64,000 bases of DNA from the NCBI GenBank assembly GCA_002483265.1, contig DLHO01000019.1, positions 90,168 to 154,167 on the forward strand. The letters run 5' to 3'. Both the position numbers and the translations under genes were made by a program. Positions 8,310 to 16,657 of this stretch are shown in pieces; within the stretch, counting starts at the first letter, position 1; the number at the start of each line of letters is the position of its first letter. The notes under the pieces are model-generated. The model saw only the letters and a list, made by a program, of their open reading frames with translations. It was not told the origin of the DNA and did no database searches. Origin of the DNA: Flavobacteriales bacterium UBA7666. Its GTDB lineage: Bacteria; Bacteroidota; Bacteroidia; Flavobacteriales_D; Crocinitomicaceae.

Positions 8310-8690
8310 TTATGTACGGGTAATTTCACGAACTTGAGAATCACTTAAAAGTTCCGGAGTCTCATGGAGGAAATAATACTTTCCACCAACCTGCATGGCT
8401 AAATCTTGAAACACCCTTTTCTCAACCTCAGATATTCCTCCCTCGATTTTTTCCATGGGTTGCAAGAGAACTACTAAAAGGGGCGTCAACAATCTTTTTC
8501 CTTGAATTTCGGTGAGTATTTCCCTAATCAAGGCTTCAGCATTGTTGAATGAAGCAATTAACAACCGTTCATTTGAGAATTTATTCTCGGCAATACGTGT
8601 GATAGTTTGATTTTTACTCAAATAACGCAATTCAACCTTGTTCTCGAATAGGCGAATGTAAATGGTTTGTTTTTTGAAGGGATTAAGCAT
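8310..8690 (-). CDS. Short MreB/actin-fold-like protein (N-terminal lobe only)
   Basis: 126 residues from ATG at 8690. MLNPFKKQTIYIRLFENKVELRY resembles the opening strand hairpin of MreB, and LTPLLVVLLQP...ISEVEKRVFQDLAMQVGGKYYFLHETPEL parallels the MreB segment rP-x-V-x-I-x-V-P...T-x-V-E-R-R-A...A-G-A-x-x-V-x-L-I-E-E-P. The phosphate-1 DxGT motif and the C-terminal lobe are missing, so it should not polymerise or hydrolyse ATP like true MreB. This may be a diverged standalone lobe or only a fold coincidence. Unlinked to other cell-shape genes. Confidence 0.45.
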   Translation of the reverse strand: MLNPFKKQTIYIRLFENKVELRYLSKNQTITRIAENKFSNERLLIASFNNAEALIREILTEIQGKRLLTPLLVVLLQPMEKIEGGISEVEKRVFQDLAMQVGGKYYFLHETPELLSDSQVREITRT

Positions 8691-8709
8691 GTTGCTAATT
8701 TATGAATTT

Positions 8710-8743
8710 CTAGTTAGCACGAGCTAGAAGCTCGCGCCAACTT
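8710..8743. repeat. Intergenic hairpin
   Basis: AGTTAGCACGAGCT / AGCTCGCGCCAACT form a stem of about 14 bp with two mismatches and a minimal loop, between the MreB-like gene and the GIY-YIG gene. It may act as a terminator for the defence-like unit (8767-12963) but has no clear T-tract. Confidence 0.4.
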
Positions 8744-8766
8744 GGGAGGCTTTCGCAGGAAAATGA

Positions 8767-9258
8767 TTATAAGTCTTCAATTTTAGTTTCAAGGTCATAT
8801 TTTCTTTTTCCTCTGGTACTATTTAATGTGGGTTGGTATTCTCTCGCTAAAATATTCTCCAGTCTATTAATTTGTTCTTTGCTCTGAAGTTCAATAAACA
8901 ACAATTTATAGTCGAGTGAAATCTTGAATGCACTTTGTAAATCTTCATCTGTTGCTCTTGGAAGTTTTCTACTCATTCGTTTACCGCTTAATGAAGATAA
9001 GAATGAATTCATAAATCCAACTGATCGCAAATCATAATGAGCTGCGATTCTTTCTAAAATTGCTCTGCTTCCTGTTTTTCCAACATAAACAGGAACGTTT
9101 TGGGTGTCAAAAAATAAATAAACACCAATTAATGATTGTTCTTGTTCGAGAAAATCCACGATTCTTATTTCACGAATAATTTTTTTGTCATTTTGAATGA
9201 TCCGTTCTTTCAACTCTTCTAGAGTTGAATTTTTAATTTGATTGTAATATATTATCAT
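8767..9258 (-). CDS. GIY-YIG domain protein (putative nuclease)
   Basis: 163 residues from ATG at 9258. The GIY-YIG core is visible: GVYLFF (first strand, 'GIY'), PVYVGKTGS ('YIG' as YVG), then ILERIAAHY (Arg/His region), and RLENILAREYQPTLNS with the metal-ligand Glu and the closing Asn of the superfamily. Members cleave DNA with one catalytic Glu. About 45 N-terminal residues precede the domain. It is the last gene of a compact unit (18 bp after the PLD gene), which suggests it acts in the same nucleic-acid-targeting process. AT-rich like its neighbours. Confidence 0.7.
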   Translation of the reverse strand: MIIYYNQIKNSTLEELKERIIQNDKKIIREIRIVDFLEQEQSLIGVYLFFDTQNVPVYVGKTGSRAILERIAAHYDLRSVGFMNSFLSSLSGKRMSRKLPRATDEDLQSAFKISLDYKLLFIELQSKEQINRLENILAREYQPTLNSTRGKRKYDLETKIEDL

Positions 9259-9276
9259 TTAGAATTCTTTGCGATT

Positions 9277-10011
9277 TTATATGTCAAAAACCTCCTGAGC
9301 CTTCTTCCAGTTTTTCTTTAAAATTGGTCTATTGACAGTGGTTTCTCCATTAGAAGGCTCGCCTGAGAAATGACAAAATTTCTCAGAGTAATCTGGGTCA
9401 GCATATTCATTCCATTTTTTGTATGCTTCATAGCTTAAAGGTCTTTCGAGGTTGAAAGGGATCTCAATTCCAGTTCTGATGCAATAACCTTTTTTCTTTC
9501 CAGAACCGGAAGAAGTTTTTTCTTTACTCGTTTTTAGTTCGTTTTGTTTCGGAATGACAGTTTTAATGACATTTAATTCAAATTTTTGACTCGTATCTTT
9601 AATGAATTCAACTTCTTTGAGAGCATCTTCAAAGAGCTGTTTGTCCGATTCATCATTTTTGTCAATCAGAACTCCCATTTCTTTGTTGTTCGCCATGGAG
9701 AATTCATACAAATTCAAAGATGTAATGATCATTTTGTCATCATTCAAATAGCACTTTGCGTGTAGTGATTCATTGTACTTGAGATTTACAAAACGAAGCC
9801 CAAGTAGAAAGTTCATCTCATCGGGATTTAACTCCTGCTTGCCAAAGATTATAGTTGTAATCTTATCCTTACTATTTCTGTAAGTAAGCAATTCCTTGAA
9901 ATCTTTGGAAATTTTCAGATAGGGAGAAACTAGGATCAATCGCTCACCGGCATTTCTAATTAAATCCTCCAGTTCTGAAACTGCTTTTTTGGTGTTTATG
10001 AATTTTGCCAT
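9277..10011 (-). CDS. Phospholipase D-family protein with C-terminal Cys/His region (putative nuclease)
   Basis: 244 residues from ATG at 10011. Residues about 1-135 form a single PLD-like domain: ERLILVSPYLK at the front and the HKD motif SLHAKCYLNDDKMIITSLNL near residue 83-102 (H-x-K-x4-D...S-x-N). A Lys/Ser linker follows, then a region with GYCIRTGIEIPFN and EKFCHFSGEPS, which looks like a small Zn-binding C-x-n-C/H module (inference). Single-HKD proteins usually dimerise and include nucleases of the Nuc/BfiI type. It lies between the SIR2-STAND gene (60 bp) and GIY-YIG gene (18 bp), fitting a defence role. Confidence 0.7.
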   Translation of the reverse strand: MAKFINTKKAVSELEDLIRNAGERLILVSPYLKISKDFKELLTYRNSKDKITTIIFGKQELNPDEMNFLLGLRFVNLKYNESLHAKCYLNDDKMIITSLNLYEFSMANNKEMGVLIDKNDESDKQLFEDALKEVEFIKDTSQKFELNVIKTVIPKQNELKTSKEKTSSGSGKKKGYCIRTGIEIPFNLERPLSYEAYKKWNEYADPDYSEKFCHFSGEPSNGETTVNRPILKKNWKKAQEVFDI

Positions 10012-10071
10012 TTGATAAATTATTTTAAGCGCAAGAATGTTTTTCTTAATGGGGTGCGATATAGTAATTAG

Positions 10072-12963
10072 CTATATTAATTTATCATTTATATAACTTG
10101 AGCAGTAATTTTTAATTTTCCATTCCGATAGATTGTCAATACTTTCTTTTAATTTTTTATCGCCTGGAACTGCCGTCCATAAGCTAGATAATTCTTTAAC
10201 TCTTGGGGGGGAAGTCTTTTCCCAACAGATTTTGGCGAATTTCAAGAAATAAAGACTGTCCTTAGATTTATTTTCTTCTGAAAGTAAATGGCCTATCCAC
10301 ATACAGGCATACCCAATATTAATAATTGAATTTATAAAGTCTTCGAGAATCAATAGTTTTAATGATATATAATAACATTCAAGTGCTTCTTCATTTCTAT
10401 TCAAATATTCTAAGCATTTCCCTACGTTTCCATAGTATGTTCCACTGAGTTCATTAGTTAAGTTTTTATCAATTAATAAAGTCTCCAAATTTTCATTCCG
10501 CAAGAAATAGATTAAAGCCTTGTTTACATTTGCGGCCTCTTTTGTATCTCGATATGCAAGTGCTAAATTGTGTCTTAAACTATAATTATCTGCCAATCCA
10601 GATTCTTCTAATAGGAAGGCCCCTTCTTCACCGATTTGAATGGCATTATCAAAATCTTTTTGATACCAATAATTATATGTTTTTTCACTGCAATAACTAA
10701 GATAATGTGCACTTTTACCGGGAATTAATTTCGAATATTTGTCTAAAAGTTTAAGAGAGGCTTCAAATTCCCCCATTTGTGTTAAAGCAGTGCAGTATAG
10801 ATCAAATTGTGAATGGAAATAAGGCGTTTCTTGACTGATAGCCAATTCCCAGTTTAAATCATTGAAGAGTTTCTCTGCAACTCTCAAGTATTCCTCAGAG
10901 TATCCGGCTGCTAAAATTGAAACACTTACTTCTTCTAACGCTACTAAAGCAGATTTAAAATCGTTTTTATTTATTTGTAATTCAATTTTTGATGTCCAAT
11001 TTTGAAACTCTTGGATTGAAAGTTTAGAATTTAGATTAGGTTTTAATATATATATAAACCGATCATAATATTTAACAAAAAGAGTAATAAATTTTGCTCT
11101 TTCCGTTTTCGGATATTTTGTTAGAACATATTCTTTCACTAATGGGTGGAGTTCAATTTCACCATCACTTAAAGTTTCAACTAGATTTAGATTTTTTAAA
11201 GTTCTTAAAGCTCGTGTAAATTGATTAGAGTTTAATTCGCTATCTAATATTATTCTTAATATTTCTTCTGTTTCAGGTTTTACTGTTTCTGCAATTCCAC
11301 GGATTAAATTCTTTTGTTTATCATTAATACTTTTCCATACTTCGTTGAGTATTTTTTCCGAGAGTATCGATGAAAAATCATCCTCATTAAAATTTGATTT
11401 GTTTTCAATTTGATCAATGAACGTTTTTACAATATCCCCGCCTCGAACAGCTTGACCAGCAATTAAATTGAGCCATAAAGGGTGTCCTTTAGTAACTTTA
11501 TGGGCGCGACTTACTAGATTTTGGAAATCATGATCATTAACTGTAATGTTGTAGAGTTTGAATAATTCATAGCATTCTTCTTGAGTGATTCCATTAAGTG
11601 AAATTTGATAGAAATCCACACTTGCTTCACGAATGAAGGGCCTACATGTAAAGATAAATTTTGACTTATGTGACTTCGATAAAATTTGATTAAAAAAGTA
11701 TCCAAAAATTCCTGTTGGCTTAAAAGTTTCTAAATCAATGTAGTTGTCGATATTGTCGAAAACGAAAACAATTCTTCTTTCACCCAAGAAATGAAAAAAT
11801 GTATCAATTAGCTCTTCATTAGTTAAAGTTTCGAAGTTTAGACCTAAAGAATGTCCATTTAAGCGTTTTACTAATGATATTATTTTTGTGTTGAATCTAT
11901 TAGCTTCTTCCTTAAAATCCCTCCAGTCTGCAAATTCATATAAATCATTATTAAAATAGTTGTGAATAAATTGAGCTGCTAAACCCGATTTTCCTTGTCC
12001 TCCAATTCCCGTAATAAAGATCACTTTAAAATTCTCATTACTGATATTCTCAATTTCTTTAGTTCGGCCAACCCAAAATTTATTGTTGGGTGGTGAGTCA
12101 TAATCGAGATTTTCAGAATATGAAATAATACTTGATTTTGATTCTATTTCAAGTTGATCCTTGAAATTTACATCGTCTTCAAGTTTTTCGTTTAAGCCTA
12201 ATATAAGTTTATCAATCAGATCCTCTTGTTCTTCATATGTTTCAATTATAATTGGGTTTATTCTTTTTGACCAATTTTGACCTTTTGATCTTGTAATAAT
12301 ATAATGATCCGGACTAAATCCTGAGTATAAATCAGTAATATATTCAAGAATGTAATTTATGTAAGGATCGGACAGACTAAATCCAATAAAAAGTATTGAT
12401 TTATCTGAAATTATTTTTTTTAACTCAAAAATTGCGGATTTTTCTTCTGTTGAATAAAGTTCTTCATACTCAGAGGGAAAAAGTACACATTTGTTCGGTT
12501 CATGAATATCCCCATGTATTTTAAAAATGGATTGCGTATATTTTGATAGATGTGCAACTTTAAAGTCATTAGAATAACTGATTTTTTCAAAATTAGGTAA
12601 AGCTTTCTCTAATAATTCATCGTAATTTGTCGTAATTATATGATTTGAAATTTTACCAAGTTTAAAATGTGTGGATGTTGGATTAATATAATCGAAATGT
12701 CTAATTTCTTTTTCTAAAATTTCAATAGCATCTTCCCTAAATGAAGAAATTTTTGTTAAAGCTTCAAGTGGTGTTAATACATCATCTTTTAGTGCGGACT
12801 TAATCTTTTCACTTTTAGGTTCTTTTGCTGAGATTCCATCAAGTATTTTTTCAACTAGTGAATTCCAATTGGGTAATCCAGCTTGCATAGATAGTCCCGC
12901 GCCTACAAAAATGACAACATTATTTTGAGAAATTTTAGTTATTAATTGATCAGTAATATTCAT
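10072..12963 (-). CDS. SIR2-STAND (NLR-like) defence protein with C-terminal helical repeats
   Basis: 963 residues from ATG at 12963. SIR2 domain about 1-270: GAGLS (21-25), TTNYDE (111-116), IHGD (149-152) and GFSLSDP (194-200), the NAD-binding/hydrolysing motifs. STAND/NB-ARC NTPase about 295-610: entry FWVGR, Walker A GIGGQGKS (319-326), Walker B VFVFDNID (399-406), sensor TCRP (439-442), GHPLWLNL (493-500). A winged-helix-like segment ends near ELHPLVKEYVL. The C-terminal 340 residues are TPR-like helices, the likely sensor. SIR2-STAND proteins (Avs5-type and relatives) deplete NAD+ on phage recognition; that role here is by analogy. Visibly AT-richer than flanking housekeeping genes, consistent with transfer. 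First gene of the unit. Confidence 0.8.
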   Translation of the reverse strand: MNITDQLITKISQNNVVIFVGAGLSMQAGLPNWNSLVEKILDGISAKEPKSEKIKSALKDDVLTPLEALTKISSFREDAIEILEKEIRHFDYINPTSTHFKLGKISNHIITTNYDELLEKALPNFEKISYSNDFKVAHLSKYTQSIFKIHGDIHEPNKCVLFPSEYEELYSTEEKSAIFELKKIISDKSILFIGFSLSDPYINYILEYITDLYSGFSPDHYIITRSKGQNWSKRINPIIIETYEEQEDLIDKLILGLNEKLEDDVNFKDQLEIESKSSIISYSENLDYDSPPNNKFWVGRTKEIENISNENFKVIFITGIGGQGKSGLAAQFIHNYFNNDLYEFADWRDFKEEANRFNTKIISLVKRLNGHSLGLNFETLTNEELIDTFFHFLGERRIVFVFDNIDNYIDLETFKPTGIFGYFFNQILSKSHKSKFIFTCRPFIREASVDFYQISLNGITQEECYELFKLYNITVNDHDFQNLVSRAHKVTKGHPLWLNLIAGQAVRGGDIVKTFIDQIENKSNFNEDDFSSILSEKILNEVWKSINDKQKNLIRGIAETVKPETEEILRIILDSELNSNQFTRALRTLKNLNLVETLSDGEIELHPLVKEYVLTKYPKTERAKFITLFVKYYDRFIYILKPNLNSKLSIQEFQNWTSKIELQINKNDFKSALVALEEVSVSILAAGYSEEYLRVAEKLFNDLNWELAISQETPYFHSQFDLYCTALTQMGEFEASLKLLDKYSKLIPGKSAHYLSYCSEKTYNYWYQKDFDNAIQIGEEGAFLLEESGLADNYSLRHNLALAYRDTKEAANVNKALIYFLRNENLETLLIDKNLTNELSGTYYGNVGKCLEYLNRNEEALECYYISLKLLILEDFINSIINIGYACMWIGHLLSEENKSKDSLYFLKFAKICWEKTSPPRVKELSSLWTAVPGDKKLKESIDNLSEWKIKNYCSSYINDKLI

Positions 12964-13267
12964 CAGTTAAATAGTGTTTCAGTTATCGGCTCACAAAGTA
13001 GTTAGAAGAATTCAAAATGCAAAATTCAAAATGTAAAACATGCTCAAATGCGTGCACTTAATCGAATAGATTCTCCAAGGTTCAAGAATAGATAATGCAT
13101 GAATATCCCATGGATGTCCCAAGGATATCCCAATGATTGTATCTATTTTTAACAAGTAAAGGATATATTTAAATCTGCGTGATCAGCGCAATCTGCGGGA
13201 GTCTCTAATTCGCAATTACTAAAACGGTTTACTTCATTTATTACTGGTTTCCGGTGTTTTTCCGTCG
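12964..13267. repeat. Gene-free stretch with a CTGCG-type half repeat
   Basis: Holds short AAAATGCAAAATTC-like runs, several CCCA-centred near-repeats (ATATCCCATGGATGTCCCAA, 13102-13130) and one CTGCG-type arm (AATCTGCGTGATCAGCGCAA..., 13172-13200). No inverted partner arm or ORF is visible. Confidence 0.45.
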
Positions 13268-13275
13268 TAATTTTG
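13268..13275 (+). promoter_or_regulatory. -7 promoter box TAATTTTG immediately upstream of the T9SS nuclease start
   Basis: TAATTTTG matches the Bacteroidota -7 consensus TAnnTTTG. It ends only 4 bp before the ATG at 13280, so if used, the transcript would start at or within a base or two of the start codon (leaderless mRNA). The -33 element is weak. Confidence 0.45.
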
Positions 13276-13279
13276 TACC

Positions 13280-15025
13280 ATGAAATACGCTTTATTTGCT
13301 CTTCTGATCGTTGTCGGAGTTTCTTCTTCGATAAAGGCACAAACTGTTCCGCTTCGTGTTGTTTCCTATAATCTTTTGAACTTTCCCAACGGAAGGAACG
13401 ATTGTGGTTCCGGCAATGTCAATCTTCCCAACCGGGCAGATTCTTTGCGCAAGATCATGCAATACCTGAAGCCGGATATTTTTGTGGGTTGCGAGATCCA
13501 AACGGCAGCAGGCTGCGACAGTGTATTGAACCGTGCCCTGAATGTGTTCGGGACAACGCATTATCAGCGGGCGCAATGGGTGAATAATTCCAATGGCGGA
13601 GATCTGCAAAACATGCTGTTCTACAATTCGGGGAAGCTGACTTTGAAAGAACAGCGCATCGTTCAAACGTATCCGCGCGATATCAATCACTACATTTTGT
13701 ATGTGAATGACGCTACTTTGCCGCAACACCACGATACCTGTTTCATTGAAGTATTTATGTGTCATTTGAAAGCCGGAAGTGCGAATGCAGATTTGAGTGA
13801 TCGTGCTGCTCAAACTGCTTTGCTGCGAACCGTTTTGGATGGAAGACCACAGGGTCGTCACTTATTCGTTTGCGGTGATTTGAATACGTATCGAAGCAGC
13901 GAAGTGGGGTACCAAAACCTGGTAAGCGGAGGAACAAATTTCCTGAAAGATCCGCTGAATCTGCCCGGAAACTGGACTGCCAACAGTTCATTTGCTGCCA
14001 TTCATACGCAATCGCCACGGGTGAGTGGTTCTACGGATTGCGGAGTCACAGGTGGTTTGGACGATCGTTTCGACCACATTATCGTTTCGCAGAATGTACT
14101 GAACGGAGCAAATTTACTGCAATACAACGCTTCTTCCTATAAAGCCATCGGTAACGACGGAAACCATTACAATCAAAGCATTTTGGCGGGAACCAATTCC
14201 CAGTATCCCGATTCGGTGGTGCGTGCTTTGTATTATGCTTCCGACCATTTACCGGTGAAACTGGACGTAACCGCAACGATTCCTGCCAGCAACGGATTGA
14301 ATCTGACCTTGACATTTACAGGAGGCGCTTGTCAGACAGGTGGAACGAGTGTAACAGTTCATCCGAATTTGGGGCAGGGACCTTATTCCTATCAATGGGG
14401 AGCGAATGCCGGTTTACAAACAACAGCAACGGTGAATAATTTACCGGGTGGAAGTTATTGTGTGACTGTAACGGATAATAACGGTTTGACGGATCAGGTT
14501 TGTTTCGAAGTAGAAGCAACAAACGCGATGACAGTCAGTGCATTTGACGGGATGGATTACGGAACATGCGACGGACAAACATTCGTAGTGGCTACCGGAG
14601 GAGAAGCGCCTTATTCGTATCAATGGAACGATCCCTTGAATCAAACCACTTCAACCGCAAGTAATTTGTGTGCAGGAACTTATTCTTGCGTGATCACCGA
14701 TCAAAATGGCTGTATGGTTACGGCTCAATCAACGATCTTTTCAAATACTACCTCAGTAGCAGAATTGTTTGCAGAAACAGCATTTACCCTTTTCCCGAAT
14801 CCGGCATCAGAAAATGTGACTATTCGCTATGAAAGTACCTTGGAATTAGGGAAACTGGAACTGCGAATTTTGAGTGTTTCCGGAGAAGTGGTGAGCCAGC
14901 AGGAAGTAGATTTTTCGAATGGCAATCAGGTTACCATTCCCTTATCGAACCTGAAAAAGGGCGTTTATTTTCTGGATCTGGAGAAAGAAGGGGTTTCCAT
15001 CCAAAAGCTGATCATTAAACAATAG
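13280..15025 (+). CDS. Secreted endonuclease/exonuclease/phosphatase-family protein with T9SS type A sorting domain
   Basis: 581 residues from ATG at 13280. Signal peptide MKYALFALLIVVGVSSSIKA; then an EEP catalytic domain (about 25-335): VVSYNLLNFP (Asn), DIFVGCEIQ (metal Glu), CGDLNTYRSSE (D-x-N) and YASDHLPVKL (D-H). Such enzymes cleave DNA/RNA or phosphoesters. Two Ig/SprB-like modules follow (PYSYQWGANAG, PYSYQWNDPLN with C...GTYSC-V-TD-NGC), then FTLFPNPASENVTI...KKGVYFLDLEKEGVSIQKLIIK, the classic type A C-terminal sorting domain for T9SS secretion and surface attachment. Likely an extracellular DNA/nucleotide scavenger. Single-gene unit. Confidence 0.85.
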   Translation: MKYALFALLIVVGVSSSIKAQTVPLRVVSYNLLNFPNGRNDCGSGNVNLPNRADSLRKIMQYLKPDIFVGCEIQTAAGCDSVLNRALNVFGTTHYQRAQWVNNSNGGDLQNMLFYNSGKLTLKEQRIVQTYPRDINHYILYVNDATLPQHHDTCFIEVFMCHLKAGSANADLSDRAAQTALLRTVLDGRPQGRHLFVCGDLNTYRSSEVGYQNLVSGGTNFLKDPLNLPGNWTANSSFAAIHTQSPRVSGSTDCGVTGGLDDRFDHIIVSQNVLNGANLLQYNASSYKAIGNDGNHYNQSILAGTNSQYPDSVVRALYYASDHLPVKLDVTATIPASNGLNLTLTFTGGACQTGGTSVTVHPNLGQGPYSYQWGANAGLQTTATVNNLPGGSYCVTVTDNNGLTDQVCFEVEATNAMTVSAFDGMDYGTCDGQTFVVATGGEAPYSYQWNDPLNQTTSTASNLCAGTYSCVITDQNGCMVTAQSTIFSNTTSVAELFAETAFTLFPNPASENVTIRYESTLELGKLELRILSVSGEVVSQQEVDFSNGNQVTIPLSNLKKGVYFLDLEKEGVSIQKLIIKQ

Positions 15026-15081
15026 CGATTTTTACCTTATTCTGTTGAGGTTGCTTTTGTCTTCATGAGCAAAGAGGAAAT

Positions 15082-15807
15082 TTAGTCGAATTTGACAAGT
15101 TTATCTTTTGCCAGATCATATTCGTAAATACTTTGGTTTTCCTGATCGATATAAATCCATTGCATAACGGAAAGACGATTTTCTATGGTAGTTCCAATAC
15201 CAATGACTGTGTAATCTCTTTCGTTTTTTTTTCGATCCTCAAGTGAATATTCAATTTGTTGTTTTTCATTAATAGCATTTTTGATTGAGGCGTTTTTTGA
15301 ATTCGCAATATAGTATTCAGCTAGTAAATACAAATCGTTCAGATAACTATCTGAATAATCTTCTTCAGGAGATGGGTGATATTCCAGTTTTTTTGCTGTT
15401 TTTCGAAACATAGAAACATTTCCATCGACTATTTTTTTGATCGATACCATCCATTTGACAACTTCGGGTCGTTCTCCGTCTCCGGCAATGTAGATCGTGT
15501 CATATTTCCATGTAAGCTCAATTTGATCACCTCTTAGCAAATTCCGTGTATCCGAATCGTTGACATAACCGATCAGCTGATTATTGGAAAGAACTTCGAT
15601 AAACCAATAATCGAAATTGTCATTGTAAGCCTTAAACTCGCAACGGTCTTTGTAAAACCTGACCGGCTTTTTTTTAACAGCTAAATTTGATTTTTCTGAA
15701 ATCTTTGTTTGTGCTGTTTGATCGGAATTTGGTTTTTTGTCTGAAAAAGTGTTTCTACCACAAGAAAACAGAAGCACCGAGAAAATAATGAAATAGGATG
15801 TTCTCAT
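15082..15807 (-). CDS. Lipoprotein of unknown function
   Basis: I start at the ATG at 15807, giving MRTSYFIIFSVLLFSC with lipobox LFSC; a longer frame from 15849 adds 14 residues ahead of a good signal and is unlikely. About 241 residues. The mature part has an SH3-like strand series (FYKDRCEFKAYNDNFDYWFI, QLIGYVNDSDTRNLLRGDQI) followed by a helical, charged region. No recognised catalytic residues. Convergent with the nuclease gene; upstream lies an AAGTCT-type repeat. Confidence 0.65.
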   Translation of the reverse strand: MRTSYFIIFSVLLFSCGRNTFSDKKPNSDQTAQTKISEKSNLAVKKKPVRFYKDRCEFKAYNDNFDYWFIEVLSNNQLIGYVNDSDTRNLLRGDQIELTWKYDTIYIAGDGERPEVVKWMVSIKKIVDGNVSMFRKTAKKLEYHPSPEEDYSDSYLNDLYLLAEYYIANSKNASIKNAINEKQQIEYSLEDRKKNERDYTVIGIGTTIENRLSVMQWIYIDQENQSIYEYDLAKDKLVKFD

Positions 15808-15909
15808 GAGGTTGTCTATTGTGTTTTTGGAATGAAAATAATGAATCAAGACTTGACCTTTCGTATTCTGCCAAGTCTTTAGTCTCCTGCCTTAAGTCTA
15901 AGAGTCTCT

Positions 15910-16449
15910 CTAAGCCTCGATCATTCGTTTCATATTTCCCAATCCTTCTTCGAAATCCTTTCCGATTGCATTTTCCATGTTGAAGAAAAGCATAAAGGCA
16001 TTGAAAGGCCACGGAGTTCTGCTGGTGAATCCCCAAGCAACACGGGTGTGTGTGTCACCTTCGCTGGCAACCGTAAAGTAAGCATTTGCAATACTTTTCA
16101 TTGGTTTCATAAAGCGCAGTTCGTTCTCGATACGCTGATTCGGGATCAGTTTTTTAATCTCTTGTTCGCCTTCACCTACTTGTTTGTTCTGGCTTTCCCA
16201 TTTGGAGATAAATCCAACGGTTTTGTCCGTTCCAGTGTAGGTCATCTTCACATTCGGATCCATTTGGGTCCATTTGCTCCATTGGTTCTGCTTTTGCAGC
16301 GACGTCAGGAAATCATATGTTTCAGGTAGGGGTTTGTTGACTGCAATGGAGCGTTCTACCGCAAAATCTTTCTTGCTGAAAGCAGCAATAATCAATACAA
16401 GGGCAATCAATCCACCGATCGCACCCAGAATAATCCAAACAATCATCAT
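15910..16449 (-). CDS. SRPBCC (START-like) domain protein with N-terminal membrane anchor
   Basis: 179 residues from ATG at 16449 (a second ATG follows at once). Residues 1-23 (IVWIILGAIGGLIALVLIIAA) form one transmembrane helix; residues about 28-179 match the SRPBCC/polyketide-cyclase pattern: FAVERSIAVNKPLPETYDFLTSLQKQNQWSKW, then GFISKWESQNKQVGEGEQEI, and a C-terminal helix MENAIGKDFEEGLGNMKRMI. The fold binds hydrophobic ligands in a helix-grip pocket; the ligand is unknown. Stands alone, flanked on both sides by AAGTCT-type repeats. Confidence 0.75.
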   Translation of the reverse strand: MMIVWIILGAIGGLIALVLIIAAFSKKDFAVERSIAVNKPLPETYDFLTSLQKQNQWSKWTQMDPNVKMTYTGTDKTVGFISKWESQNKQVGEGEQEIKKLIPNQRIENELRFMKPMKSIANAYFTVASEGDTHTRVAWGFTSRTPWPFNAFMLFFNMENAIGKDFEEGLGNMKRMIEA

Positions 16450-16487
16450 AAGCTTTAAAATTTAGTGTAAATAAACGATTTTTTTTG

Positions 16488-16657
16488 GAAGACTTAAAAG
16501 ACATAAGACTTTAGACTCAAAACTTGATTTGTCTAAGCTGGACAGCCCCTCATCATCGTTTTACATGTTTGATTTTCAAACTAAATATGCAAGAATTTAT
16601 CCATAAGACAATGATCTAGTCTAAAGTCTTTCGTCTCTCTTTAAGTCTTAATGTCTA
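16488..16657. repeat. AAGTCT/AGACTT-type repeat runs between SRPBCC and HD genes
   Basis: Runs such as AAGACTTAAAAGACATAAGA and TCTAAAGTCTTTCGTCTC occur at both ends of this gap and again at about 15872-15917, 39075-39150 and 53600-53655. They can pair with each other across the gap. No ORF. Confidence 0.5.

Noticed and set aside
12964..13279. Possible attachment site or toxin-antitoxin gene next to the SIR2-STAND locus
   Set aside because: No tRNA, integrase, direct repeats or small ORF pair seen.
13149..13340. 63-residue minus-strand ORF across the start of the T9SS nuclease
   Set aside because: Overlaps a CTGCG-type repeat and the clear signal peptide of the plus-strand gene.
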